Assembly: GCA_910577335.1 (NCBI GenBank)
Contig: CAJTMJ010000026.1
Span: forward strand, 1 to 48,119
DNA: 48,119 nt
Source: an uncultured Duncaniella sp.
Lineage (GTDB): Bacteria > Bacteroidota > Bacteroidia > Bacteroidales > Muribaculaceae
Reading direction: 5' to 3'
The notes below the pieces were generated by a model, which did not search any database, had not been told where the DNA came from, and was given only the letters and a program-made list of their open reading frames with translations. A program made the position numbers and the translations under genes. Below, in pieces: positions 1-7,010 of this stretch. How positions within the stretch are numbered: position 1 is the first letter of the stretch; every line of letters starts with the position of its first letter.

Positions 1-365
1 TCGGAAAATCCATCGAAAGAAAGTCAATTAAATAAAACAAACGCCTCTTAAAAATCCATAAATCGAACCTCGAAAATTCGATTTATCCAACTAATTAGTA
101 CAACATTAGTACAATATATAATTTATAATCCACTGAATAATAATATATTATCTTCCATAAGAAAGGATAAGGTATGTTTTGAGCTGCACGAAACTGATTT
201 TGCAGCTCAAAACCCTTGCAGAATATTGGTTGGTCTTACTCCAAAGTCGTAATCCCCGTTGCCGATTTCACACTCCGATTTTTCCCTTTTTGTTTTCATT
301 ATGATTGGCGGCGAAAAGAAAAAAGCCGACAAATCACATCGGACTTATCGGCTTCGGTATAACGG
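1..365. other. Non-coding left edge of mobile element with inverted and tandem repeats
   Basis: No convincing gene is present. The stretch is A+T-rich and contains a 9-bp inverted repeat (59-67 with 77-85), a tandem 11-mer of the form ATTAGTACAA(C/T) at 94-114, and a perfect 12-bp inverted repeat TTTTGAGCTGCA (177-188) with its complement at 201-212. It lies downstream of the integrase gene that ends at 366 and could hold integrase or accessory-factor binding sites. Function is not established. Confidence 0.5.
314..354 (-). terminator. Intrinsic terminator of the first integrase gene
   Basis: On the minus strand a 7-bp stem (348-354 with 323-329, AAGCCGA/TCGGCTT) is followed by a T-rich tract, the complement of the A-run at about 314-324. 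It starts about a dozen bases after the stop codon of the integrase at 366. Confidence 0.65.
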
Positions 366-1613
366 TTACATCGGTGCATAATTGATTTCACCGAGGGAGT
401 TGATTGCGTCCTGTTTCAGACTGTCAACGACATGGAGATATCGCTCTGTCATCTTTATGGAGGTGTGTCCGAGAAGACTCGACACCGTTTTAATATTCGC
501 TCCTTTGGTGAGGACGTTCACCGCGAAGCTGTGTCTCGCGCAATGCCATGTGATTTTCTTCCTGATGCCTGCCGCCTTTACCCATTTACGCAGATACAGG
601 TTGCAGATGTTGTAATGCGGAACTGTGAATATCCGTTCATCATAGTTGTCGTTATCCGGCTCACCGATTAGACGGATAAGGGTGTCGTTCAACGGAACGA
701 TTACCCAGCTCCGGCTGCTGTGATCTTTTGTCTTTTGCTGCTGGAACCGCAATGTCTGGGTTGAGTAATCCACGTTGCGGTAGGTCAACTGGCTTGTGTC
801 GCACCAACGCACCCCGGTGTATAAACCGAAGATGAACGCACGGTGAATTTCCGGCCTCTCGCCTTCAAAATGTGTCGCAACAAGCTGCTGTATTTCCTCC
901 GGCAGAAGAATCTCTTTTTGCAACGTCATGTTGTCGTTCTTCAACACGAAGCCTCGGCACGGATTTTTCTTGATGAGGTCTTTGTCAACAGCCGCAGTAA
1001 CCATACGCTTGAACATCCGGAAATAGATTTTCGGACCGTCGCCTGTTCCGTTCTCTTTCAGATACTCCACATAAGCTGCCACCATGTCAAGCGTCAGTTG
1101 CGTCATCTTAAGATTATTCCTGTAGAGAGAATATCTCGGCGTATCGGCAAGAAAGTTCTTGAACTTTTGCAGTCCGTGCCCGAGCGTTATGCGAGTATAT
1201 TTGGTGAGGGCCGGAGATTTGATGAACTCGTTGCAGAACTCAAGAAAATCCTCGTCCATATCTTTTCGGAGACGATAGCCCTCTCTGTCCTCGAGGAAAG
1301 ATTGCTCCCGTTCAAAACGTATCTTTTCTGCAAGGGCAAGAGTATTCTTGTTCTGCAAACGTTCCTGCTGGTTGCGGGGATGAAGCCATATATATAGGTT
1401 GAGGTTCTCTTTCTTGCGGGAGTGTTTGATTTGATATTTCGGTTTACCCGCCATCGCTCCCTCGGTGTAAAACACCTGATTGCCGTCCTCGTCAAGCACG
1501 GGCGTTTCAGTTCTGCCGAGATAATATTCAAGGTAGAGGCTGGCGCGACCGTCGCATAATTCCGACTGCTGGAGCTTGGGATTCTGCTTCTTGCGATTTT
1601 CTAATTTTGCCAT
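366..1613 (-). CDS. Tyrosine recombinase / site-specific integrase
   Basis: A 415-residue tyrosine recombinase that would cut and rejoin DNA at attachment sites of a mobile element. All six catalytic positions can be read: R269 (TGVRW), K294, H357 and R360 (HCARHSF), H383 (LGHTS) and Y392 (ERYLHV). The N-terminal third carries an arm-binding-type domain, followed by a SAM-like core-binding domain (about 120-215). The ATG at 1613 is chosen because the upstream extension in the same frame is not integrase-like. It is transcribed away from the excision-like operon starting near 2215, a divergent layout typical of int and xis modules. A second recombinase of a different subtype lies at 7011-8330, so this may belong to a nested element. 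Family assignment is firm; the target site is unknown. Confidence 0.93.
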   Translation of the reverse strand: MAKLENRKKQNPKLQQSELCDGRASLYLEYYLGRTETPVLDEDGNQVFYTEGAMAGKPKYQIKHSRKKENLNLYIWLHPRNQQERLQNKNTLALAEKIRFEREQSFLEDREGYRLRKDMDEDFLEFCNEFIKSPALTKYTRITLGHGLQKFKNFLADTPRYSLYRNNLKMTQLTLDMVAAYVEYLKENGTGDGPKIYFRMFKRMVTAAVDKDLIKKNPCRGFVLKNDNMTLQKEILLPEEIQQLVATHFEGERPEIHRAFIFGLYTGVRWCDTSQLTYRNVDYSTQTLRFQQQKTKDHSSRSWVIVPLNDTLIRLIGEPDNDNYDERIFTVPHYNICNLYLRKWVKAAGIRKKITWHCARHSFAVNVLTKGANIKTVSSLLGHTSIKMTERYLHVVDSLKQDAINSLGEINYAPM

Positions 1614-1885
1614 ACGATTAAATTTTTGCGCAAAGATAATCCGAGGTGTAATAATCTGAAAATCGCTGTTTACAGACCTTAACATTTACCCTTTGACTAC
1701 AGTCCATAATCGAGGGTACAAAAGGTGTACTTTTTGAGAAAATCGGGTCAAAAGCAGGAAAATCACCGCAATATTGACAACGGCTATCTCTCTGATAACA
1801 AATGTGATTAGCTCATTTGAGTTATTCCCTTTTTTCTATCAAAGAAATCTGGTAAATTCATTAATGACGAGCTTAGCGAGACGCT

Positions 1886-1979
1886 TATGCTATGCTTACC
1901 GCATAGCGTATGGCTTCCGCTTTCGTCATGGGCAATACCAGAGCCTTCAATTGTGAGCGTAGGTTATACGCTATTTTTT
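1886..1979 (+). promoter_or_regulatory. Candidate leader with alternative hairpins upstream of the excision-like operon
   Basis: The 600 bp between the integrase start and the first plus-strand gene has no convincing ORF. Within it, 1886-1911 can form a stem (ATGCTATGC type, loop TTACC), while AGCGTA (1956-1961) pairs with TACGCT (1967-1972) directly before a run of T, giving a terminator-like hairpin. ATAGCGTA at 1903-1910 could pair with 1967-1974 instead, so the structures exclude each other. Attenuation is inferred; no experimental support is visible. Confidence 0.4.
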
Positions 1980-2214
1980 GCCCAGATCTAATCTACAGAC
2001 AACACTCAAATCCTTTACCTTTGGAAAAACACTGTTGGTTGTTCTCCAACCCCCAAGATTTAACATCACAATTATTCTATCACTGAAATCTCCATTATCT
2101 CAGCGTATTACGACTTTAACACTCCTTAAATCGCCGTTTCTGAAATCCATTCGGTTATAATTGCAAACGAGGCGCAAAACCTCGACAAGTCTAACTCAAA
2201 ACACATATAACCGT

Positions 2215-2457
2215 ATGGAAGCAACAACTCCCCCAAACGCCGCAGGCTTCAGCAGGAAGCCCAAACAGAGAAAGCGCATCAACGGGCGCAAGTCAGCAAA
2301 CCGCAAGTCCGGCTTCAATCCGCTTGCCGGAATGCCTGACGAAGCGAAGGCATGGATGTTAGGCTCGATGTTTCTCATCGCCGCCGCAAAGATACTCGGC
2401 CCTGTTATCGGGTTCGATGTCCCGGCACTCCGCAAAACAGACATAGCCACAGACTGA
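2215..2457 (+). CDS. Small basic protein with one C-terminal hydrophobic segment
   Basis: An 80-residue protein that I do not recognise by family. The first half is rich in Lys, Arg and Asn (around residues 13-33), and the second half holds a hydrophobic stretch (roughly residues 48-66, AWMLGSMFLIAAAKILGPVIG) that could be a membrane helix. The ATG at 2215 is preferred over an upstream TTG at 2161. The stop lies 4 bp before the start of the next gene, so it is likely the first gene of the operon 2215-6148. Its position matches the first small gene of the CTnDOT excision operon, but no HTH is evident, so homology with Xis2c is not claimed. Confidence 0.6.
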   Translation: MEATTPPNAAGFSRKPKQRKRINGRKSANRKSGFNPLAGMPDEAKAWMLGSMFLIAAAKILGPVIGFDVPALRKTDIATD

Positions 2458-2461
2458 GCCT

Positions 2462-2845
2462 ATGCGACAGACAGACACGCAAGAGGCCGACTTCAAGACC
2501 GCCGTAAACGCATACGTTTCGCTTGTGGAGCAGCGCGCCAGAAGTCCCGGCCAGTACCCGACGGGAAACCGACCGCGATTATACTTTCACGGAGAGCCGA
2601 TTATCCTTCTCGAAGACATCGTAACCGGGCTTGATGTCAGCGAGAAAACAATAAGACGCTACCGCGACGCAGGAAAAATCAAGGTTTACGAGAGCATAGA
2701 GGGCAATATCAAGTTTGTACTTCAATGCGACCTCGACAGGTTTCTCGAAAACTCCTTCATCAGTTCGTCCCATCCAGACTATAAGACTGTGAAGAAGAAA
2801 TCAACCAACGGCGGAAACGCCAACCACACCACCACTAAATCATAA
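2462..2845 (+). CDS. Helix-turn-helix (MerR/HTH_17-like) protein, Xis-like
   Basis: A 127-residue protein with a helix-turn-helix near residues 48-80: ILLEDIVTGLDVSEKTIRRY is the HTH, followed by the wing-like segment RDAGKIKVYESIEGNIKF. This is the layout of small excisionase-type proteins of Bacteroides elements, such as Xis2d of CTnDOT, which bend attachment-site DNA and help the integrase excise the element. The tail is Lys, Ser and Thr-rich. It starts 4 bp after the previous gene and ends 6 bp before the DUF3945 gene, so it sits in a tight operon. Its last codons contain an 18-bp sequence repeated at 6327-6344. The excisionase role is inferred from fold and context. Confidence 0.8.
   Translation: MRQTDTQEADFKTAVNAYVSLVEQRARSPGQYPTGNRPRLYFHGEPIILLEDIVTGLDVSEKTIRRYRDAGKIKVYESIEGNIKFVLQCDLDRFLENSFISSSHPDYKTVKKKSTNGGNANHTTTKS
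2824..2841 (+). repeat. 18-bp direct repeat, copy A, 10 nt before a start codon
   Basis: CCACACCACCACTAAATC is identical to 6327-6344. Exactly 10 bases separate it from the ATG at 2852. It overlaps the 3' end of the HTH gene. Confidence 0.85.
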
Positions 2846-2851
2846 TTCATT

Positions 2852-4303
2852 ATGGACCAAACTCCCGACCAGCAGGAAGTGCTGATCGCCCGCGACAACA
2901 CAAGCGGGCAGGTGGGAGCTGTCGTAGGGCAGAATCCCGACGGCACTCCCAAAATGGCGGATGTCAAATCGACGCCATTAAGCGAACTGATAAAGTTCAA
3001 CAAAGGGCAGAACCCCCTCGAGGCGTTCATGTCGAATTTCATGCGGCAGGCCAGGAACCCCACGCTGTTCAGCTTCTTCAGATTGCAGGAAGACAAATAC
3101 GAGCTTGTAGGCCCCGCAATGGCGGACATCATCAAGAATCCCGGCGACAATGCCGAAATGCTCAAGCCTTACGAGGTGGAACTGAAAGCCCCCGCACAGG
3201 CAGAGAAGCAGGAACAGGCCCCGTCTCAGACTCAACAGCCTCAGCAGCCGGAAACGACCGGTGTAAAGCAGCCGCCCATCGACCGCGACAGCATAGACTG
3301 GGTCAAAATAGAACAGCAGTGGGGCATAAAGCGCGACGACCTTGAAAAATCAGGGGCACTCGACCAGATGGTATATAACCACAAGTCGCCGCAGCTGTTC
3401 ACAGTCACGCCCCGTTTCGGCGACGAGACATTCTCTCTTCAGGCCAAACTCTCGTTCCGCACCAATCCCGACGGCTCATATTCACTCGTGCCTCACTTCA
3501 TCCGCAATGAGCCGCAGCTCGATCAGGAATTCAAGGGCTATACATTCACAAAGGAGGACAAGGCGGAACTCCGCAAGACCGGTAACCTCGGCAAAGCAGT
3601 TGAACTCGCCGACCCCAAGACCGGGGAAATGAAAAAATGCCTCGTGAGCATAGACAGGCTCACCAACGAGATAGAGGCCGTGCCGGTAGATAAAATCTAC
3701 ATCAAGCCCAAAGTCGCCAACATCAGCCTCGATATGCAGGCCATCGGCATACTCAAAAACGGCGGCATGATACGCGAGCAGCATGTGGAACTCCCCAACG
3801 GCGCCAAATTCACAGCCGACCTGCAATACAACGCAGCGAAACGCGACATCGTGTTCGTCAATTCCGATGTTTACCGCCAGAAGCAGGAGCAGAACAGTTC
3901 TCAGCAACAGCAAGTCCGTGATTCATGGCACAATCCCGACGGCTCCGTCAAGCGACTCGAACACTGGTGCAAGCTGCCGCTGAACGAACAGCAACAGGCC
4001 GATTACCTCGCAGGCAAGAAAGTCCTCGTAGGCGAGACCAAGGACAAATTCGGCAACGACTGCACCGTCTATTTCCAGTACAATCCCGAAAAACGCCAGC
4101 CTGAGACCACGCGGGTATATCCCGACCGCGACAAAGTCGTGGGCATCGCAGAGGAAAGCAAGACGCAGATGGCAGTCAATAACGACGGCTCCACCAACGA
4201 GGCGACAAAGAATGTGAAGGAGCCGCTTCAGCGAGGACAGACCGCGCCGAAAGACGAGAACCAGCAGAGGCAGCAGCGTAAGCCCAAAGGCCCCAAGCCT
4301 TGA
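2852..4303 (+). CDS. DUF4099/DUF3945 domain protein of the excision operon (orf3-like)
   Basis: A 483-residue soluble protein. Residues 146-230 (beginning IDWVKIEQQWGI) match the DUF4099 pattern. Residues 230-340 (beginning YTFTKEDKAELRKTGNLG) and 365-420 match DUF3945 repeats, with the usual glycine, charged and aromatic spacing. A Gln/Pro-rich linker lies at 112-140, and the tail (about 440-483) is Gln/Lys/Pro-rich and probably disordered. These families occur almost exclusively beside topoisomerase genes in Bacteroidota conjugative elements; in CTnDOT the equivalent position is orf3, between xis2d and exc. The molecular role is unknown. It starts 6 bp after the HTH gene and is separated from the topoisomerase-like gene by 225 bp containing a strong hairpin. 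Confidence 0.82.
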   Translation: MDQTPDQQEVLIARDNTSGQVGAVVGQNPDGTPKMADVKSTPLSELIKFNKGQNPLEAFMSNFMRQARNPTLFSFFRLQEDKYELVGPAMADIIKNPGDNAEMLKPYEVELKAPAQAEKQEQAPSQTQQPQQPETTGVKQPPIDRDSIDWVKIEQQWGIKRDDLEKSGALDQMVYNHKSPQLFTVTPRFGDETFSLQAKLSFRTNPDGSYSLVPHFIRNEPQLDQEFKGYTFTKEDKAELRKTGNLGKAVELADPKTGEMKKCLVSIDRLTNEIEAVPVDKIYIKPKVANISLDMQAIGILKNGGMIREQHVELPNGAKFTADLQYNAAKRDIVFVNSDVYRQKQEQNSSQQQQVRDSWHNPDGSVKRLEHWCKLPLNEQQQADYLAGKKVLVGETKDKFGNDCTVYFQYNPEKRQPETTRVYPDRDKVVGIAEESKTQMAVNNDGSTNEATKNVKEPLQRGQTAPKDENQQRQQRKPKGPKP

Positions 4304-4461
4304 CCGCCACTCACCGCGCATATTCCACAATCAGTTTTATACTGCGATTCACCCGACATGATTGCCGCCGCATAGCCGCGATTCCAACCACTATGTCCAC
4401 AGCAAAGCTATAACTATCCCAACCTGCGGCCAACCGTGTCAACCCAGACTCAACTATCCCC

Positions 4462-4495
4462 AAGTCACGGGGATGGGCGACCGTCCCCGTGACTT
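4462..4495 (+). terminator. Hairpin between the DUF3945 and topoisomerase-like genes
   Basis: A perfect 12-bp stem (AAGTCACGGGGA, 4462-4473, with 4484-4495) with a 10-nt loop, followed by TTTCATAAAA. The T-run is weak, so it may be an attenuator or an RNA-stabilising hairpin rather than a full terminator. Confidence 0.5.
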
Positions 4496-4528
4496 TCATA
4501 AAATCACCCCTAAACCCACATTAAATTT

Positions 4529-6148
4529 ATGATTTTGATTATCTGCGAGAACATTCTCGCCACCAAGACCGTCGCCCTTTCTCTGGGCGCGAACACCGAA
4601 GCCGCCAACGGCATCTACACATCCGACACCGTCACCGTAGCCAACATCCCGCCCCGTTTCATACGCCAGACTCCGCTGTGCGAGCTGGCTGAGGGAGAAT
4701 ATCCCTTCGTTCCTGACAGATTCAAAATGTCTGTCACGATGAAAGAACTGGAGCGACAGCTCAAGCCCCTGTTCCGTGAAGCCGGGGAGGTGGTATTCGC
4801 TTCCGACGGTGGAGCCGACGCACAGGCACGCTTCTTCAACATCTGCCGCCACTTCCGTGTCGGTTGCCCCCGCAGCCGTATGTGGCTCACGCGCCTCAGC
4901 TACGGCGCCATACGCGGAGCTTTCCACTTCCGCGAGTCCGGGCGACACCTGCACCGCCTCGCACAGACCGGACTTGTATCGAAGGGTATGGACCTGATGT
5001 TCACATACAACATCAACCAGACATTTCTCCATATCGGACTGCCCGAATACGACCTCACCCGTCAGGAGGCAATCGCCCTTGACTATGTCGGCGACCTTAC
5101 CGGCCGTTTCGACAGTTTCAACGGTATCCCTGACGGACATTCAATCCGCGTCAATGTCAATGGCGGCGAAGGATTTGAATCCGAAGCCGTCTGGGAGGCC
5201 GAGGAAGACGCTCTTGAAGTTGCCGACGAAATCCCTGTCGGCGAAACGGTATCCGCCACACTGACGGTTGACGAGACCGACCGTTTCAATCTCCGCTTCC
5301 ACACTCTGCTGACGCTCCAGATGGATGCCTTCAACAATCTCGGCTTCATGCCGGCCCAGACTCTCAGACTGGCACAGAGCCTCTATGACAAGGGTCTTAT
5401 CTCGTCGCCCCTGACACGTTGCTCACATCTGCCCGAAAAACTGCGCGGGCATATACAGACGGTCTTCCCCGACACCCCCGGATACCGCTGGGGCGAGAAC
5501 GACGCGACCATCGACCACCACGCGATAATCACTCTCCGCGCAATAGACCAAGACCTGCCCGAAAAGGAGAAGCAGCTATACTGGCTCATATTCAACCGCA
5601 TGAAGGCAGTTGTGGAGCAACAGCCGAGCCGCAAGTATGCCACCGTCGAGTTCAAGATTGGCGAAGCCGTGTTCTACCGCCAGTGGGAACTTACCGGAGA
5701 GGCGTATGAAGTGACCGAAACCGGCTCGTTCCAGACCGGCGTTACAATCGCAGATGCGGCGGTATATCCCTGCGATGCACCTGTCGCCGAATCCAACGCC
5801 TTCACCGATGTGATGTGCGCCGTGACCTCAAAGGCGGAGTATGTCGATGAAATGATGCACACCAACGTACCGTACACACTGGAAACAGGCGACTACGGCA
5901 GCGCACTGGACAGCCTCATACGCAAGGGGCTCATCACCCTTGACGGCGATGAAGTGTATCTCTCGCCCGAAGGCCAGTATGTCTATGACGAGTTTGCCGG
6001 ACGGGAGTTCGCCGAAATGCTGCTCACATGGCAGTTCGAGGCCAACGACCTCTACGAAGGCGACCAGACGGGACGCTCCGTAATCGAAGGATTCTCCAAC
6101 TCTCTGCTGTGTATGGTGGAGACAATCAACCCCGAAGCCGGAGAATAA
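4529..6148 (+). CDS. Type IA topoisomerase-like (Exc/TopB-like) protein with degenerate active site
   Basis: A 539-residue protein with the layout of type IA topoisomerases: a Toprim start (MILIICEN, E7), a second Toprim motif at 91-99, a helical region, the active-site segment LAQSLYDKGLIS (281-292) and the HHAII histidine motif (330-334). Full-length TopB/Exc proteins are usually nearer 700 residues, so it is short. The Toprim ATDPDREGE motif is ASDGGADAQ here: D93 is kept, the second Asp is G95 and the Glu is D97. The catalytic YPRTDS motif is SPLTRC: the tyrosine is S293 and the arginine L295. DNA cleavage should therefore be lost. In CTnDOT, Exc is needed for excision apparently independently of topoisomerase activity, so a structural role is plausible. 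It is the last gene of the excision-like block. Confidence 0.85.
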   Translation: MILIICENILATKTVALSLGANTEAANGIYTSDTVTVANIPPRFIRQTPLCELAEGEYPFVPDRFKMSVTMKELERQLKPLFREAGEVVFASDGGADAQARFFNICRHFRVGCPRSRMWLTRLSYGAIRGAFHFRESGRHLHRLAQTGLVSKGMDLMFTYNINQTFLHIGLPEYDLTRQEAIALDYVGDLTGRFDSFNGIPDGHSIRVNVNGGEGFESEAVWEAEEDALEVADEIPVGETVSATLTVDETDRFNLRFHTLLTLQMDAFNNLGFMPAQTLRLAQSLYDKGLISSPLTRCSHLPEKLRGHIQTVFPDTPGYRWGENDATIDHHAIITLRAIDQDLPEKEKQLYWLIFNRMKAVVEQQPSRKYATVEFKIGEAVFYRQWELTGEAYEVTETGSFQTGVTIADAAVYPCDAPVAESNAFTDVMCAVTSKAEYVDEMMHTNVPYTLETGDYGSALDSLIRKGLITLDGDEVYLSPEGQYVYDEFAGREFAEMLLTWQFEANDLYEGDQTGRSVIEGFSNSLLCMVETINPEAGE

Positions 6149-6226
6149 TCCGCTGCAAACCGCTGTAAATCGCATTTCTATCAAAAATAACCGGCTTACC
6201 ATAGCTGAAAATCGGATAGAAATTGT

Positions 6227-6234
6227 TAACTTTG
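6227..6234 (+). promoter_or_regulatory. Candidate -7 box for the second HTH gene pair
   Basis: TAACTTTG matches the Bacteroides -7 consensus TAnnTTTG. No clear -33 TTTG is seen at the expected distance. A start near 6241 would give a leader of about 115 nt containing the hairpin at 6286-6315. Confidence 0.45.
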
Positions 6235-6285
6235 CCACTGAATCGCAGTCATAAATTTTATTTTTGATTGTGGATTTAGTGGTGA

Positions 6286-6315
6286 GGCAGCGGGAGGGAT
6301 ACCCGCTGCCTTTTT
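6286..6315 (+). terminator. Intrinsic terminator or attenuator nested in a larger inverted repeat
   Basis: A perfect 9-bp stem GGCAGCGGG (6286-6294) / CCCGCTGCC (6302-6310) with a 7-nt loop is followed by TTTTT. It is enclosed by a 13-bp inverted repeat (6272-6284 with 6333-6345). It may end transcription from the topoisomerase-like gene, or act as an attenuator in the leader of the gene at 6355. Confidence 0.75.
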
Positions 6316-6326
6316 ACACTTCTTAT

Positions 6327-6344
6327 CCACACCACCACTAAATC
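6327..6344 (+). repeat. 18-bp direct repeat, copy B, 10 nt before a start codon
   Basis: Identical to 2824-2841 and, like copy A, separated by exactly 10 bases from an ATG (6355). Most of it is also the right arm of the inverted repeat 6272-6284 / 6333-6345. Confidence 0.85.
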
Positions 6345-6354
6345 CCCACACTTT

Positions 6355-6659
6355 ATGGAAGTATTACTAATTGAGAAGGAAACGCTTGACTGCATCCTTG
6401 ACGAGCATGAGCTTCTATGCAATATGGTCATAGTATTGGCGAATCGCTTGCGTCGCAAGGAACCTGCTGATTTGATGACTTCTGCCGAGGTCTGCGATTT
6501 TCTCCATATAGGCAACACAACACTGCATCCCTCCGCAACAGCGGTAAAATAGGTTATATAAGAATCGACGACGGAAGCGTCAGATACCCTGTAACTGAGC
6601 TTATCCGTTACATGGAGAAATATGGTATAAAGCCAAATCGAATTGCCTATGGGGAATGA
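6355..6659 (+). pseudogene. Frameshifted HTH_17 excisionase-like gene (Xis2c-like)
   Basis: The reading frame from ATG 6355 codes for an N-terminal helix and the start of a helix-turn-helix (MTSAEVCDFLHIGNTTL), then runs out of frame near 6526 and stops at 6552. Shifting to the frame that begins TCC at 6528 restores the expected continuation, SLRNSGKIGYIRI, and then YPVTELIRYMEKYGIKP up to TGA 6657-6659. A one-base deletion within about 6523-6530 explains the break. No slippery heptamer is seen there, so programmed frameshifting is unlikely. The restored product would be about 100 residues, typical of small Bacteroides Xis/HTH proteins. A sequencing error is possible. It overlaps the next gene by 11 bp. 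Confidence 0.75.
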
Positions 6660-6948
6660 GATAATCACCAAATCTGACAGCCGCATTATCGCGGCACGCT
6701 CACAAACCCAGAACGCATTTGAGGCAGTCGGTATAATCCGCGACAGCCACCATCCGGTATTGGCAGGAATATGTTTCCTTGACGACAAGGAAGTCGCGGA
6801 ACGCCTCAAAGTGACGAGGCGCACGGTACAGAACTACCGGGACCGGGGAATACTCTCGTATTATATGATATGTGGCAAATGCCTCTATCCGGAGCATGAA
6901 ATACAGCAGATGCTTGACGATAATTTTCATCCGGCATATTACGATTAA
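6649..6948 (+). CDS. Small helix-turn-helix (HTH_17) protein, Xis2d-like
   Basis: A 99-residue protein with a helix-turn-helix at about 44-70 (FLDDKEVAERLKVTRRTVQNY, then RDRGILSYYMICGKCLYP), the winged form of excisionases and element regulators. ATG 6649 is chosen over an in-frame TTG at 6643 and overlaps the stop of the frameshifted gene by 11 bp, suggesting translational coupling of the original pair. It faces the integrase gene ending at 7011, with a shared hairpin between them. A role in assisting that integrase is inferred from position and fold. Confidence 0.8.
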   Translation: MGNEIITKSDSRIIAARSQTQNAFEAVGIIRDSHHPVLAGICFLDDKEVAERLKVTRRTVQNYRDRGILSYYMICGKCLYPEHEIQQMLDDNFHPAYYD

Positions 6949-6955
6949 ACATTTG

Positions 6956-6996
6956 AAGAGCGACAACGGAGTAAAAATACTCTATTGTCGCTCTTT
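6956..6996. terminator. Bidirectional terminator between HTH gene and integrase
   Basis: An 11-bp stem AAGAGCGACAA (6956-6966) / TTGTCGCTCTT (6985-6995) with an inner GAGTA/TACTC extension lies between two convergent genes. The plus strand ends in TTTC; the minus strand ends in CTTCAAATG. Confidence 0.65.
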
Positions 6997-7010
6997 CATT
7001 TAGCGGTGGA

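Noticed and set aside
1774..1956. 60-codon frame as a leader peptide for the excision operon
   Set aside because: No run of regulatory codons or recognisable start context; it merely overlaps the hairpin region.
6520..6530. Programmed -1 frameshift in the small HTH gene
   Set aside because: No X-XXY-YYZ slippery sequence or following pseudoknot is visible; a simple deletion or sequencing error is more likely.
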